Notes under the pieces: model-generated
Database searches by the model: none
What the model was told of the DNA's origin: nothing
The model's input: only the letters and a program-made list of their open reading frames with translations
In this document: positions 42,546 to 53,209 of the stretch, in pieces
Position numbering within the stretch: the stretch's first letter is position 1
Layout: each line of letters starts with the position of its first letter
Origin: Rhododendron vialii
Taxonomy: Eukaryota > Streptophyta > Magnoliopsida > Ericales > Ericaceae
Reading direction: 5' to 3'
Length of the DNA: 64,000 nucleotides
NCBI RefSeq assembly: GCF_030253575.1
Contig: NC_080564.1
Location: 24,700,001-24,764,000, forward strand
Translations under genes and position numbers: made by a program

Positions 42546-45500
42546 ATGATACAAAACCCTGAAAACCCTCCTGAAAGCCCTGAAAGACCCAAAAGATATA
42601 AAAGATTCAAAATGATAGCCCGGAAGAAGACTACAAAGAAACCACAACATCAAGAAGAAGAAGGCATAAAAATAAGGAGTCAAACAACAAAGAAAAGGAA
42701 AGAGGAAGAGACAGAAGATAAACCGAAGAGGAAAACAAAAAGACAGAAAAAAACAAGAAAAAAAGGAGGAGGAAGCAGACATAAAAGACGTGAAGGAAGA
42801 GGAGGTTAAACCAAAATGTTTGCAATACAGGTAACTACTTGGCGTGCCATTCTATACAATAACCTGAAGGTGTTATTTTTTTGAGATACTGTTATCTCTT
42901 GCCTCATTTTTGCTGATATACTGCTATTATCTTGTAACTTTTATTGTAGGTCGAATCTTTACAGCATTGTAAGCCTTCTACATGATGTAAAGTTCAATGA
43001 AGTACAATCCGAACAGATTCAGAAATCACCTTTTGCGAACATGTTGTTTGCAATTACTGAAGGCAGTATTGATGAGCAAATGGTGAAGAAATCTGATCCT
43101 ATCCTTGTCAAGTTGATAGAGACATATAAGAGAGGTCAAGTAAAGTTTTTGCTTGCAGGAAAAGATATTCCTCTGACTGATCATGAGATTGGTGTCATTT
43201 TTGGAATAACATTTGGACCAGTGAAGATCCACATCGCAACCCACGGGCGAAGGCCAGACATAGAATTTGCCAATCGAGTCTTTGCTGGGGCAAGCACTAT
43301 GCACCTTCCAACAATGAGGGTGACAATTGAAAATATTTTGAAACCTCCCGTCAAGAAGAAGCAAAAGAATAAGCAAAAAGAAATATCAGAGACAGAAGCT
43401 GCAAAAGATTTGACACGTCTTCTGACATTGTATGCCATTGGAACACTGTTTTTTCCAACAACAGGACCAAACCTGAATTGGTCCTACCTCAAGCTTGTTG
43501 AGGATTTGGAAAATAGTGCAAATTACAATTGGTCGGTGTTCATCACCGATTATCTTGTTAACGAGCTCAACTCCAAGAATCCAACGATTGTTGGTGGTTG
43601 CACCACTGCACTCCTGTTAAAAATCTTCGACCCTTTCTCTTGTAGTAAAATATCAATGACATCTAACACCTATTTTTATTGAAAACAGTACTGATTCTGT
43701 GAACATGCCCACATTATGGAACCAGCTCAAGAAACTTTTCCAAGATTTATGAAATGAAAAATGAATGAGCTTGTTGCTCAACTGTTGGAGGCACCACTGA
43801 GCAGCCTTCTAGAGGGAATGGTAAGCATCATTACCTATTGGATTTTATTATGTATTATGATCAAAACTAGATAACATTATCTCAGCAAAAACAGTGTATC
43901 TACCAGAATAAATCAAGAGATAATGCTATCTCAAACAATAAACTCTATATAAACACAAAAGAAAAGAAAGAGATAACAGTATCTCAGTCAAATACAGTTC
44001 GCAAATTGAAACATTATATCTCATGAATCTATAATCTGAATTTAACTCTCCTAATTCATTGTTCACTTCTACTTTCAAAGGTCAAATAGCTAGAATTGGA
44101 GCTAACTGAATAGGAGAAAGGGTTGTTTGCAGCTCTAGTTTTGCATGAACGAGAAGGTAACCACAAAGAACCCAAAGCCAAAGAAGAAAACCTTGCAGAC
44201 CAAGAACCTGAAACTCAAGAAGAAAAACCCCAAGAAGAGAACCAGGATGTTAAGAATTTAATTTCAGAGCTTCAACAACGAATTGAGGTGCTTGAAAAAG
44301 AGAACAACGTCATGAAAGTTGAAATTGAAGATAGGGACAAAAAGATCCAAGAAAGGGATCTGCTGATTGTTGAGTTACACCAAAATGTAGAATCCCTTCA
44401 AAATGAGCTTTCAGAGTATGGAAAACAAAGTGCAGATTATACAAATATTGAAAAAGAAACTTGTAGTTTGCATTTTGAGGTGGAGACGTTGAAGGAAAAC
44501 GTAATCGAAAATTAGGTTGAAATAGGCGGACTGTATGTTGAAAAGGACATAGCAGAAGAAAAAATTGAAAAGATGACAGAAGAGTTGCACGACATGGCAG
44601 CACATTGTGTTTCCCAACATTACAAAGATCAGAAGATAATTGAAGAGTTGGAGAAACAAAGCAAGAATGTGCATCATCATGAATCTCCAATTCATGATAA
44701 AGAGGCCACTAAGAAAGAAATAGACCAAACGATCAAGTCCATAAACTCAAGCATTGAAGCAGAACCACAACAAACAACGAAGAAAAGATTGAGGAAAGGT
44801 CATACTGTGGACCCATCGTCGTTGACAAAGAGAATGAATATGAGGGAAGATAGGAAAGAGAAGAACATGCAGGATTTTCAAGTATATGGGAAGAAGAAAA
44901 GCAAAGAGAAACCAGCTCCAGAACTACAATATATGGGTGTTGAAAGAACAAAACTGGCACATCTCGTCTCAGAAAATGACAAAATCTTTTTAAATTACAT
45001 ATTTGAGTGTGAGAAAGACATCGGGGTTAGTAAAAAGCACCAATTTGCTTGCTCAAATAGATGTTATTTGTCTAAAATACTGTTATCTCTTGCTTCATAT
45101 TCATTACTGATGTACTGCTATTATTTTGTAATTTTACAGAATCCCTATCTGGGATAACAACCTCTCCAATGGTACGGTAAGCTTGCAAGAAGCCATAGAA
45201 ATCTTGAATGAAGAAGATGTACAAAACACGGTAAGAAGGGGGAAAAAAACCTCTTTAGGACTGTTAGTAAACTTTTGTGCATTTAAGTCTCACATGAAAC
45301 AATGTGTGCAGCTCATCGATTCTTTTACATTCATGTTGGAAAGAGAGCAAGAAGATGAAAGTAAAATTCTATTTTTCAAATCCATATTGTGGGTAAGTAA
45401 AGCATTAGTCCCGCATAACTACTTGATCTCTGTATCTCTTGCTTAAAAAACATATTATGTGTCTGAGATGCTATTATCTCTTGTTCACATACACTATTTT

Positions 45501-46701
45501 TGCCCACAAAAAATAACAGATAAGAATATCTCATGAATTCTATGTTATGAAAAACATATTATGTGTCCAAGATACTGTTATCTCTTACTTTACATAGACT
45601 GTTTTTGCACACAAAGAACAAGAGATAAGAATATCTCATGAATTCTATGTTATAAAAGACATATTATATGTCTGAGATACTGTTATCTCTTGCTTCACAT
45701 AGACTGTTTTTGCACACAAAGAACAAGAGATAAGAATATCTCATGAGTTCTATGTTCTGAATTATCCAACAGAAACCAAGAGATATGGTTATCTCAACTG
45801 GTATATGATATGTATTTTGTCTATATAATTTGTGAGACACTTTCTTCTGACAGAGTCTACTAAAGGACAAGAAAAATGAGGTCAAAAAGATGTTCCTTGA
45901 TGACAAGCTGGTAAAACTCATTCAAAAAGAGCATGTCTATCGCTACTTGGTTTTCCCAATGAATTCCTCAGGAGGTAATAAAGAGAACGAGAACAATCCA
46001 AACCATTGGACTGTCCTGGTTTTTGACATTGAGGATGGACAATGGAGGCATTACAACTCCATCAGACCAACTGAAAGAAATGCAGATGCATACCTTACAG
46101 ATGCTCGTTTAATGGTAAAAATACTGAGACTTCTTGTAATCCATACTCAAATGACACAAAAATAATAATAAAATAAATATTTAACTTTGCAAATGCAGAA
46201 AAGGTACGTTGAAGGGTTTGTGAAGAAAAATCATACCCCAACATTCATACTCTCATCACAAAACGAAACAATCTTTCAAAAGCAAAAGTTTGATGCTCCA
46301 ATAATCTCACCCGCATCTCCGCAACAAAGACCTGGAACGTAAGTCAATTAATCTTGTTCAACATCTTATTTCGATACTCCTGTGCACTGTATTATTTCCT
46401 ATGCACTCTATTTTTATTCCTTCTAAACTTTGATTATGACAACTTGCACTGTATTATTTCTCGTGCACTCTGTCTTTTATCCTTCTAAACTCTGATTATG
46501 ACAACTTTTGCAGCATTGACTGTGGAATTATAGTCTGCTACATCATTGAGAAGCTTGCATAGGGAGATCGCATCCCTGAATGAAATCAGACAATACAGAT
46601 TGTCATTGTTGCAGAGGTTCCTGTATGATAAACCAAGAACATGGACAGAAACTCTTTGGAAAGACCGGAAGTTTGCAAGTGAGATTAAATTTGAAGACTA
46701 A
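42546..46701 (+). pseudogene. Plant-mobile-domain/ULP1-like gene of the MULE, broken
   Basis: A 5' UTR exon ends at 42077 (AACAG|GTAACT); the next exon begins at 42532. The Lys/Glu-rich N-terminus (from ATG 42546) shifts frame before DVKEEEVKPKCLQYR. Exon 42950-about 43628 is a plant-mobile-domain-like region (SNLYSIVSLLHDVKF, DHEIGVIFGITFGP, LYAIGTLFFPTTG). A coiled-coil part follows at 44123-45040. The C-terminal peptidase C48 part spans about 45850-46560: His in NPNHWTVLVFDIEDGQW, HYNSIRP where SUMO proteases have Asp, SPQQRPG, and Cys in IDCGIIVCYI. The likely tail is REIASLNEIRQYRLSLLQRF to the TAA at 46699. Lesions: TGA for Trp after RFMK near 43753, TAG at 44513, a frameshift near 46555. 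Known relatives are SUMO-protease-like proteins captured by MULEs; activity is unknown. Confidence 0.75.
45465..45795 (+). repeat. About 105-bp tandem repeats within an intron of the ULP-like gene
   Basis: Three successive units (TGTTATCTCTTgCTTcACATA ... shown here as a pattern) each hold one CTGT-loop palindrome and one AGAA-loop palindrome, with TAGACTGTTTTTGCACACAA between. The last two units are nearly identical. Confidence 0.8.
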
Positions 46702-46704
46702 CTA

Positions 46705-47065
46705 GGTGTTGAAAAGTTGAATAGGTGTTCTTTTGCTGAATAGGTCTGGAAAGTTGAATAGGTGTTCTTTTGCTGAATAGGTGTGCTTTTTGTTAAAACT
46801 GACACATATGAATGGTCGGCTCCGAACAATGAGAATTCGCCATACCAGGGTTGTATATGAAAATGTCTTGCTTGATCTATTAGAAGTACCATAGGTGTTC
46901 TCTTTTGTTAAAACTGACACTTATGAATGGTCGGCTCCGAACAATTCGAATTTGCCGTACCAAGGCTTGTATATGAAATGTCTTGCCTGCTCTATTTTGA
47001 ATTACAATAGATGTTCTTTTGTTAAAACTGACACATATGCATGGTCGGCTCCAAACAATGAGAAA
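46705..47065. repeat. About 115-bp minisatellite between the convergent MULE genes
   Basis: GTTAAAACTGACAC recurs at 46792, 46907 and 47021, each time followed by TATG.ATGGTCGGCTCC.AACAA. A shorter AAGTTGAATAGGTGTTCTTT duplication precedes it. It begins right after the ULP-like gene's stop codon. Confidence 0.8.
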
Positions 47066-47424
47066 TAGCAGGTCATCGTTTTGTCTTTTCTTTTGATATA
47101 TAACTGATGCTGCGAAATAGTTTATCTACCAGAATAAATAAAGAGATAATGCTATATCAGCCAATAAAATATCTATCAACACAAAAATTAAAAGAGATAA
47201 CAGTATCTCAGCCAATACATTTCACAAAATATAGTGACAGATAAAGCTTTTTTATTTTTTTTATTTTTATCCGAGTAACAGATAAGGCTATCTCATACAA
47301 AATATTCTTTGTGAACCCTAAACATGTTCTGTAAAAATAAAAAAAAAGATAACAGTATCTCAGCCAACATTTAACCTTTCATTCAATGTCCAATAAATAT
47401 GAATCTACAATAGAACACAATAAA

Positions 47425-49896
47425 TCAATCGCAAGCTTCATTACATCTCTTCCTATTATGATTTCCTAACTTCTTGCACCTGCCACACCTTATTTGCCTC
47501 ACCTTCTCACCCCTTGACCGGATTCTTGCAACCTTGGGTCTCCCACGTGGCCTCCTTGTCTTAGGAGCAAGAATAAGAGGAAGAATAACAGCAGAATTTT
47601 CAGACACTTATGCAACTCCAAGAGTAGAAATAGGAACAGGATGTATAGGACAATCGTAGAAGAATCGAAAAGAATCAGCAGTGTATAATGGATCAACATA
47701 ATTAGATACATCTATGTCATTCTTCTGAAGAGCTGTGAATGCATGCACACAAGGGAAACCATAGAGCTGCCAACGACAGCATGTGCATGTCTTGTTTTTT
47801 ATGTCAACCACAACAGCTGGTAATGAAGACACTTCAAAAACCTCATCACTTGATCCAAACACAGTCCATGACCGTCCTTTATTAAAGAACTCTCTCAATT
47901 TTTTGCATCATATTTAGGACACAAAATACTGCTCAATTTTCTTGATAACTGTTTCCTTTCACACATTTGAGTCATGATTTGAACCCTGATCGTATTAACA
48001 CATTTAAGGACTGGCAACTTACGAGTTTCAAGAATCCAATTGTTAAAAGACTCCACAGCATTTGAAGTCATTTTCCCATATCGTTTACCTGGGAAATATG
48101 CATTTGCCCAATTATACAACGGAATGAAAGCAACAAACTCCTTAGCTCTGTCTCCACCAACCTCAAACAATTCGTTTACACAGTTTTCAAAATCTAATAC
48201 TGTAGGTGCAAGAGCACAATCATTGAAGAGACTCACTACTCGTTCCCGAAAACCATTAGGTGCTCTTCCTGACATCCTATCCCTCAAGTTATTCTTCAAA
48301 TACTGCAGACAATAAGAATGATATCCATTTGAGAAAACCTCTGGCACATGCTTCACAAGACCAGTATGGCGATCCGTTATAAAAGTAAGTTCACGAGTTG
48401 ACAGAATAGATCTCAACTTCAACAAAAACCAAAGCCAATTATCGTTAGTCTCGGAATCAACAACACCATAAGCAACCGGGAACAAGCCTACACCATAAAA
48501 AACAACAAATAACAGTATCTCAGCAATAACAGTCTCTGTATCTACCAGAATAAAGTAAGAGATAATGGTATCTCTATAAAAACAGTCTCTACCTACCAGA
48601 ATAAAGCAAGAGATAACGGTATCTCAGAAAAAATATTCTCTGTATCTACCAGAATAAAGCAATAAATAATGCTAATTCAGCCAATAATCACAAAACTAGA
48701 AAGAGATAACAGTACCTCATCCAATACAGTTCACAAATAAAAAAGAGAGATAACTCTATCTCACTATAAACATTCTTCGAATTTGAAAAAAAAGAAAAAA
48801 ACTGACCGTTATCAGCATCCTTCCCAACAACTACAAGCAAAGTTTCCTTATATCTCCTCGTTAAAAAAGTACCATCAAGACACAAAAAAGACCGACAGTA
48901 GTTGAATCCTTTGATGCATGCATCGAATGCCACAAATAACCTTCGAAACTGATTATCTTCACAGCATTCAACGTCCACAACACTACCGGGATTATTCTCC
49001 TTCGCTACATCCGTATACAATTGAAGTTTGTTAAATGACAATGCATAATCACCTTGAGTATCATTGTTCGCCACCTCAACGCCTAACCACGCATGGTGAT
49101 AACCGATTGTAGTACCGTATCGTTGCCTGAAGAATCTAACAGCACCTATAGACTTATACAACACCTTTAAACGAACTTCATCAAGAACTTCTTCCGTAAT
49201 AAGCTTTGAAGACATCCGAGAATTTTTTGAATTACAAATTGTAGCACCACATTTGTGTTTTTTTTCAAGCTCCTTAATGCAAAAAAAATGATTTGATTTA
49301 TCTAGAATTGCATGAACAAACCATTTACATCCATCTGCCTTAAAAGCACACTTAACTATCACTCTTGATTGGTCATTCTTCAAATACTTAAACCTAAATC
49401 CAACTTCAATTGCATACTTACACAAAGATAACCTAAAATCCTTAACACCACCTCTAAATTCTTGACCAACATGACTAATCAAATACGTCCAATCAGCAAA
49501 AAGTCTTTTTGTCTCATGATGAGGACAAAACTTTTCAAGAGGATCCTCAACAATTTCAGAATGCGAACTACTAGTTACTCCACCATTTCCATTGCTACGA
49601 CTGCTTTCATCGAATTCAAAACGGCTAATAACTCTACAATTTCTGTCTTCAACAGATACCTCAACACAACGAGCACCATATGCAGCAGCTAAATCCATCA
49701 TATTATGAAAATCATCATCATTCTCAAGGAGTATATTAAGATGATCATAAACAGAATTCAATAACCTCATTGATACCAAACCATTCCACTTCTTAGAAAT
49801 ACTTTTAATAAGATCCTCAAATTGATAACCTTCTGTCACCTTAACAACAAGACTATAGGATCCATATTTGCACATTAGAAGAATAGAAGAATCCAT
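47425..49896 (-). pseudogene. MULE (MuDR-type) transposase, two lesions
   Basis: Exon 49896-48807 and exon 48487-47425 join by GT..AG (..GKDADNG|LFPVAYGVVD). The order is a PB1-like N-terminus (ILLMCKYGSYSLVVKVTEG), a MuDR DNA-binding region (FADWTYLISHVGQEFRGGVK, CKYAIEVGFRFKY), and the MULE catalytic core with acidic residues in LDGTF, FITDRHTG and AVESFNNW. A SWIM zinc finger (CTCCRWQLYGFPCVHA), a basic RRPRGRPK stretch and a CCHC-like knuckle (CGRCKKLGNHNRKRC) follow. Lesion 1: a 6-A run near 47903 shifts frame after CPKYDAK; one more A would restore KLREFF. Lesion 2: an in-frame TAA at 47608-47610 before VSENSAVILPL. A leader exon with a donor near 51974 and an acceptor near 49925 is likely. 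Such enzymes move Mutator elements. Confidence 0.88.
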
Positions 49897-50347
49897 TTCA
49901 ACTTCAAAAAATAGTTCAGTCTGCAAACAGATAACATTATATTAGAATAAACAAACCAGATACACATATATCAAAAAATAGTCTATCTACGATAACAAAC
50001 CAATAGATAATGTTATCTCAACAAAAACAGTCTCAGTATCTATGATAAGCACCTAAATTTGCTTATTTGTGGTGCTTAAGTCCCCTAGTTTATAGATGTT
50101 ATAGTTATAATTTGTCGTTTTTATTCAATAATGCTCGTAAGGTAGTTTGTTAAGTGTTGCAGGCAAAACGTCCTTAAAAAGCGTATTTTGATCAAGAGGC
50201 TAATTTCCAAGGAAGTTCAAGTATCCTTGCCCGATAGAACTTTTGCCAGCATGACCCAAAAGCGAAGGTGTGAGGCGTCGGGCAAGCCGGCGAGCCATCG
50301 GGTGCCAAGTCTTGAACGTTGCCTGAAGGCCTGAAGATAAGCTACGT

Positions 50348-50515
50348 GTATCGATACAACCTTAATGCGTATCGATACGCATTAGCTTCGTGGGAAGTCA
50401 GAGACTTCCGTATCGATACGGAATAAGGGTCGTATCGATACGCGTGAGCTACGGGAGATGGTCCATTTTGACTTAACAGCATGGTATCGATACTTAGCTT
50501 ATTCTGTATCGATAC
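50348..50515. repeat. Six perfect GTATCGATAC palindromes
   Basis: Copies start at 50348, 50369, 50410, 50432, 50484 and 50506. The flanks differ, apart from extensions such as CGTATCGATACG in several. They sit in the solo LTR 110-280 bp upstream of the TATA-like box, where an LTR's enhancer region would be. Confidence 0.9.
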
Positions 50516-50623
50516 GGGGAGCCTTCGGCCAGATATTTCTTACTTTTTGGGCTTTCCATTTATGGAATACTTGCCTTTATTAGTATGTTTCTTAGATATT
50601 TTTGTGGAAGAGTGCCCATTTTG

Positions 50624-50631
50624 TATAAATA
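50624..50631 (+). promoter_or_regulatory. TATA-like box of the solo LTR
   Basis: TATAAATA in the context TTTTGTATAAATAGGGGGG, followed about 25 bases on by a CTCTCTC leader. This is the normal promoter position inside an LTR. Confidence 0.6.
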
Positions 50632-52066
50632 GGGGGGTTCCTTCTCTCTCAAAAAGGGGCTAGCTCATTACTACTTTTAGGTGTTTCTCCATTAATGTTT
50701 TCTTAAGCTTTTCAAGTTGTAATTTCTCAAGAACACTTCAAGGTATTCATTTTACGTTAATTTCCCGAGTATTAAAGTTGTTCGCAGGTGTTGGATCTTT
50801 TACAATATCAAGTTTATTTTCGTTTTCTTTGGTTAAGCATGTTCTCAATAATTAGCAAGCTTTCTAGTTTCTTTATTATGTTTGAGTAGTCGATTAGGCT
50901 TGGCCACGGGGTGACTAATGCCTCGTGACTTATGTTTATCTTGTCTTTCTCAACTAAAAACTTGAAGTTTGGTTTGTAAATGTGTGTGGCTCGCCTTTTA
51001 TGTAACAAAACTTGTCGATGTTAATCTCCGGTGATCATATGCTTGCTCATGTGGTTCCGTGAGCTATGTCTCGCCTCGTGTTTGCCTAAAGAATGAAAGA
51101 GCTCACTTGTTTACTAAACTACACTCCTAGTCTTTAATGGTATCCTAGTTAAACCCTCCGGTTGATAGCCTATGCCGTGCGATTCAACCGTGTTTTCGTT
51201 GAGAATGGTTTGATGGCTAAAGTTTCGAGCATTCGTTACCCCAACGGCTTGCCGCTTGTTACATTAAGTTTAAACTCGTTTTCTAGCAGTTTTTATAAGT
51301 GGTTATCATCATTCAAAGCAAGACCAAAAGTTGGCCGCCTGAGCGCCACAAACCCTCGCTTTTAAAAATCCTAGCAAGCTATAAGGAATTTTCTCTGTGG
51401 GAACGATACCGGACTTTCGGATTTTATGCTGACTACGACCTAGCCCTACGCTCGGGGTAAATCAACCTATTCCAACAGTTAGGTTGGGACGAAGCAATCT
51501 ACCAGAACAAAGAAATAGATAATGCTATCTCAGCAAATAAACAAAAATAGAAAGTGATAACAGTATCTCAGCAAATACAGTTCACAGTGATACACATATC
51601 TCAGCAACCCTAATTTCTATATCTACCAGAATAAAGCAATAGATAATGTTATCTCTACAAAAAACAATCTCAGTATCTACCAGAATAAAGCCATACATAA
51701 CGCTATCTTAGAAAATAAATTCTATAAACACAAAAATAGAAGAAGACAGCAAAAATCAAATCAAACACTGCGATAGAGAAGAACACAGCGAGAGAGAAAC
51801 ATCACCACAGAAATCGCGATAAGAAAAAACTCCAAAGACAGAGATCATGATCGGGAGAGATCGTCATAATCGAAATCGTGATCGGGAGATATCGTGATTG
51901 TGATCGTGATCTAGATACAGAATCAAGATCGTGAAAGTCATAGTGATCGTGGTCGAGATCAAGAACTTACCTGTGATCGCGAAAAGAGAGAAAGAAGCAC
52001 CAGCGAGCTCGTGATCGTGGTTGAGATCCAGAATCGAGATCGTGGAAGTGATTGTTATCCAGAACG

Positions 52067-52069
<3 letters not shown>

Positions 52070-52123
<54 letters not shown>
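52070..52123. repeat. (GA)27 microsatellite
   Basis: It lies in the presumed leader of the minus-strand MULE transposase, where it reads (CT)n. Confidence 0.95.
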
Positions 52124-52125
<2 letters not shown>

Positions 52126-52140
52126 CACCAACGAACTAAG

Positions 52141-53030
52141 TTCAAAAATAACACATTATATAGTACACGGCAGTCAGGGCATTTTCGTCTAGAAACAGAT
52201 TGTAGACCTAATAAATGTTACAATAATAGACCTTCACCACTATTACACATTGGGCTGGACTAAACACCCAAAAACACTTTCAAAACGGACCCTAGCCCAA
52301 TTTATCGTTACGACAAATACAGATACAAATATTAATAAACGCCTGAGATTTTGTTGTAGATTAAATATTTTATATTTTTATAGAGGCATATAAACTTATT
52401 TACTATAACTGTGTGATTATTATTAAGCTGTGCTAAAAGCTGCTATTAATACTACAAAAAGATGAAAATTAGCTTCTAGAATAGGGGTGAGCAAAAAAAT
52501 CGTCAAACTAATTATTTTGGTTTTGCTTTTTTAGTCGTGATGTTTGGTTTTGGATTTAAAAAATTAAAAATCAAGTTAAATGGTTCAGTCTGTGAACTTA
52601 TATTAACAGTTACGGTTCCAAACCGCTCCGAACAAGTATGTGCATATATACGTAACAATATGCATGTATGTATATGTTTATAATTTAGATACTCCAACTA
52701 TAAGCATAGGCTAAGCCATAGCCAATGAATATTCTAATCTAATACTCTTTTTTTTTGATAAGTTAATCTAATGCTACTTCAGTCCACCACCTTATTCTTT
52801 CACTGCCAAGACTAAATACCCTAAAGTTTTATCCATCTCAATTTGTTTCCTATCTAATAGACTTAGTTTCAGTATAAGTTTTGGATTAATTTATCTCTGG
52901 AATTTTAGTACTTTAAATAGTTTATGAAGATAATATTTCAGTTTCAAGCGAACCGTATTTTAAAATTGAAACCAAATCATATCCTAAGGGTTTGGGTCTT
53001 TTGGTTAAGGGTTTCGATTGGTTTGGTTCT
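52141..53030. other. AT-rich intergenic DNA between MULE and copia element
   Basis: It contains GGTTTGGTTC/TTTTGGTT-type low-complexity words near 52510-52560 and 52990-53028. No coding region. Confidence 0.5.
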
Positions 53031-53197
53031 TGTGAAAGTAGACGATAGATTGAGACCCAAAAAGTTAGGGTTGTTTTCTCATTACATTCAGTTATACAAG
53101 AGTAAAGGAATTAATACACACTACACCCTTATCTACTAATCTATTTACATAAGAGATTAATTATAAACTAATAGCACACTACACCCGTAACTTAACA
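53031..53197 (-). repeat. 3' LTR of the copia element
   Basis: 167 bp; on - it reads TGTTAAGTTACGGGTGT ... CTACTTTCACA. It matches 60401-60567 over its full length. Confidence 0.95.
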
Positions 53198-53209
53198 CTC
53201 CCCCTCAAG
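53198..53209 (-). other. Polypurine tract of the copia element
   Basis: On - the sequence CTTGAGGGGGAG directly precedes the 3' LTR, the site where plus-strand DNA synthesis is primed. Confidence 0.8.

Larger units (their letters stand above)
50043..51496 (+). mobile_element. Solo LTR, Ty3/gypsy-like, 1454 bp, inside the MULE
   Basis: It begins TGATAAGCACC, ends GACGAAGCA, and is flanked by the direct repeat ATCTA (50038-50042 and 51497-51501). Joining the flanks restores the element's own CAGTATCTACCAGAA unit, so the boundaries are secure. A TATA-like TATAAATA is at 50624. The 3' part (TCTGTGGGAACGATACCGGA ... CTACGCTCGGGGTAAATCAA) resembles the ends of Athila/Tat-type gypsy LTRs by memory. 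No internal domain or second LTR is present. Confidence 0.8.
42358..51655. repeat. Dispersed palindrome GAGATA-N4-TATCTC
   Basis: Perfect copies start at 42358, 42410, 42883, 43917, 43970, 45622, 45674, 45727, 45780, 47194, 48559, 48610 and 48747. Near copies with one or two arm changes start at 43868, 45465, 45517, 45569, 47143, 47279, 47346, 48703, 50004, 51516, 51554 and 51640. Loops vary (ACAT, CTGT, ATGC, ACAG, AGAA, TGGT, ATGG, ACGG, ACTC) while the 6-base arms stay fixed. Every copy lies in an intron or between the two genes, none in an exon. Many are preceded by TCTACCAGAATAAAGCAA (e.g. 43900, 48541, 48594, 48648, 51622). Confidence 0.9.
41885..52140. mobile_element. Mutator-like element carrying a ULP1-like gene (Kaonashi/KI type)
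   Basis: A MuDR-type transposase on - and a plant-mobile-domain/ULP1-like gene on + converge, each with its own 5' UTR exon at the outer end of the element. MULEs with captured ULP-like proteases are known in plants under the names Kaonashi or KI-MULE. Both outer exons are simple-sequence-like (CGTCATCGTC words at 41900-42060; GATCGTGATC words at 51840-52060). No clear terminal inverted repeat was found, which fits the non-TIR MULE class, so the edges given are those of the leader exons. A solo LTR (50043-51496) sits within. The internal palindromes are described separately. Confidence 0.75.

Noticed and set aside
42546-42809. Lys/Glu-rich ORF as a separate small nuclear protein
   Set aside because: The alternative frame continues across a splice site into the plant-mobile-domain exon; the ORF end is a frameshift artefact.
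43041-43682. Treating the plus-strand ORF as a stand-alone host gene
   Set aside because: It continues in the same order into coiled-coil and ULP1-like exons and lies inside the MULE, so it is part of the element's second gene.
42358-51655. Reading the palindrome array as a CRISPR
   Set aside because: The genome is plant nuclear, spacing is irregular, units are short and diverged, and no cas gene is present.
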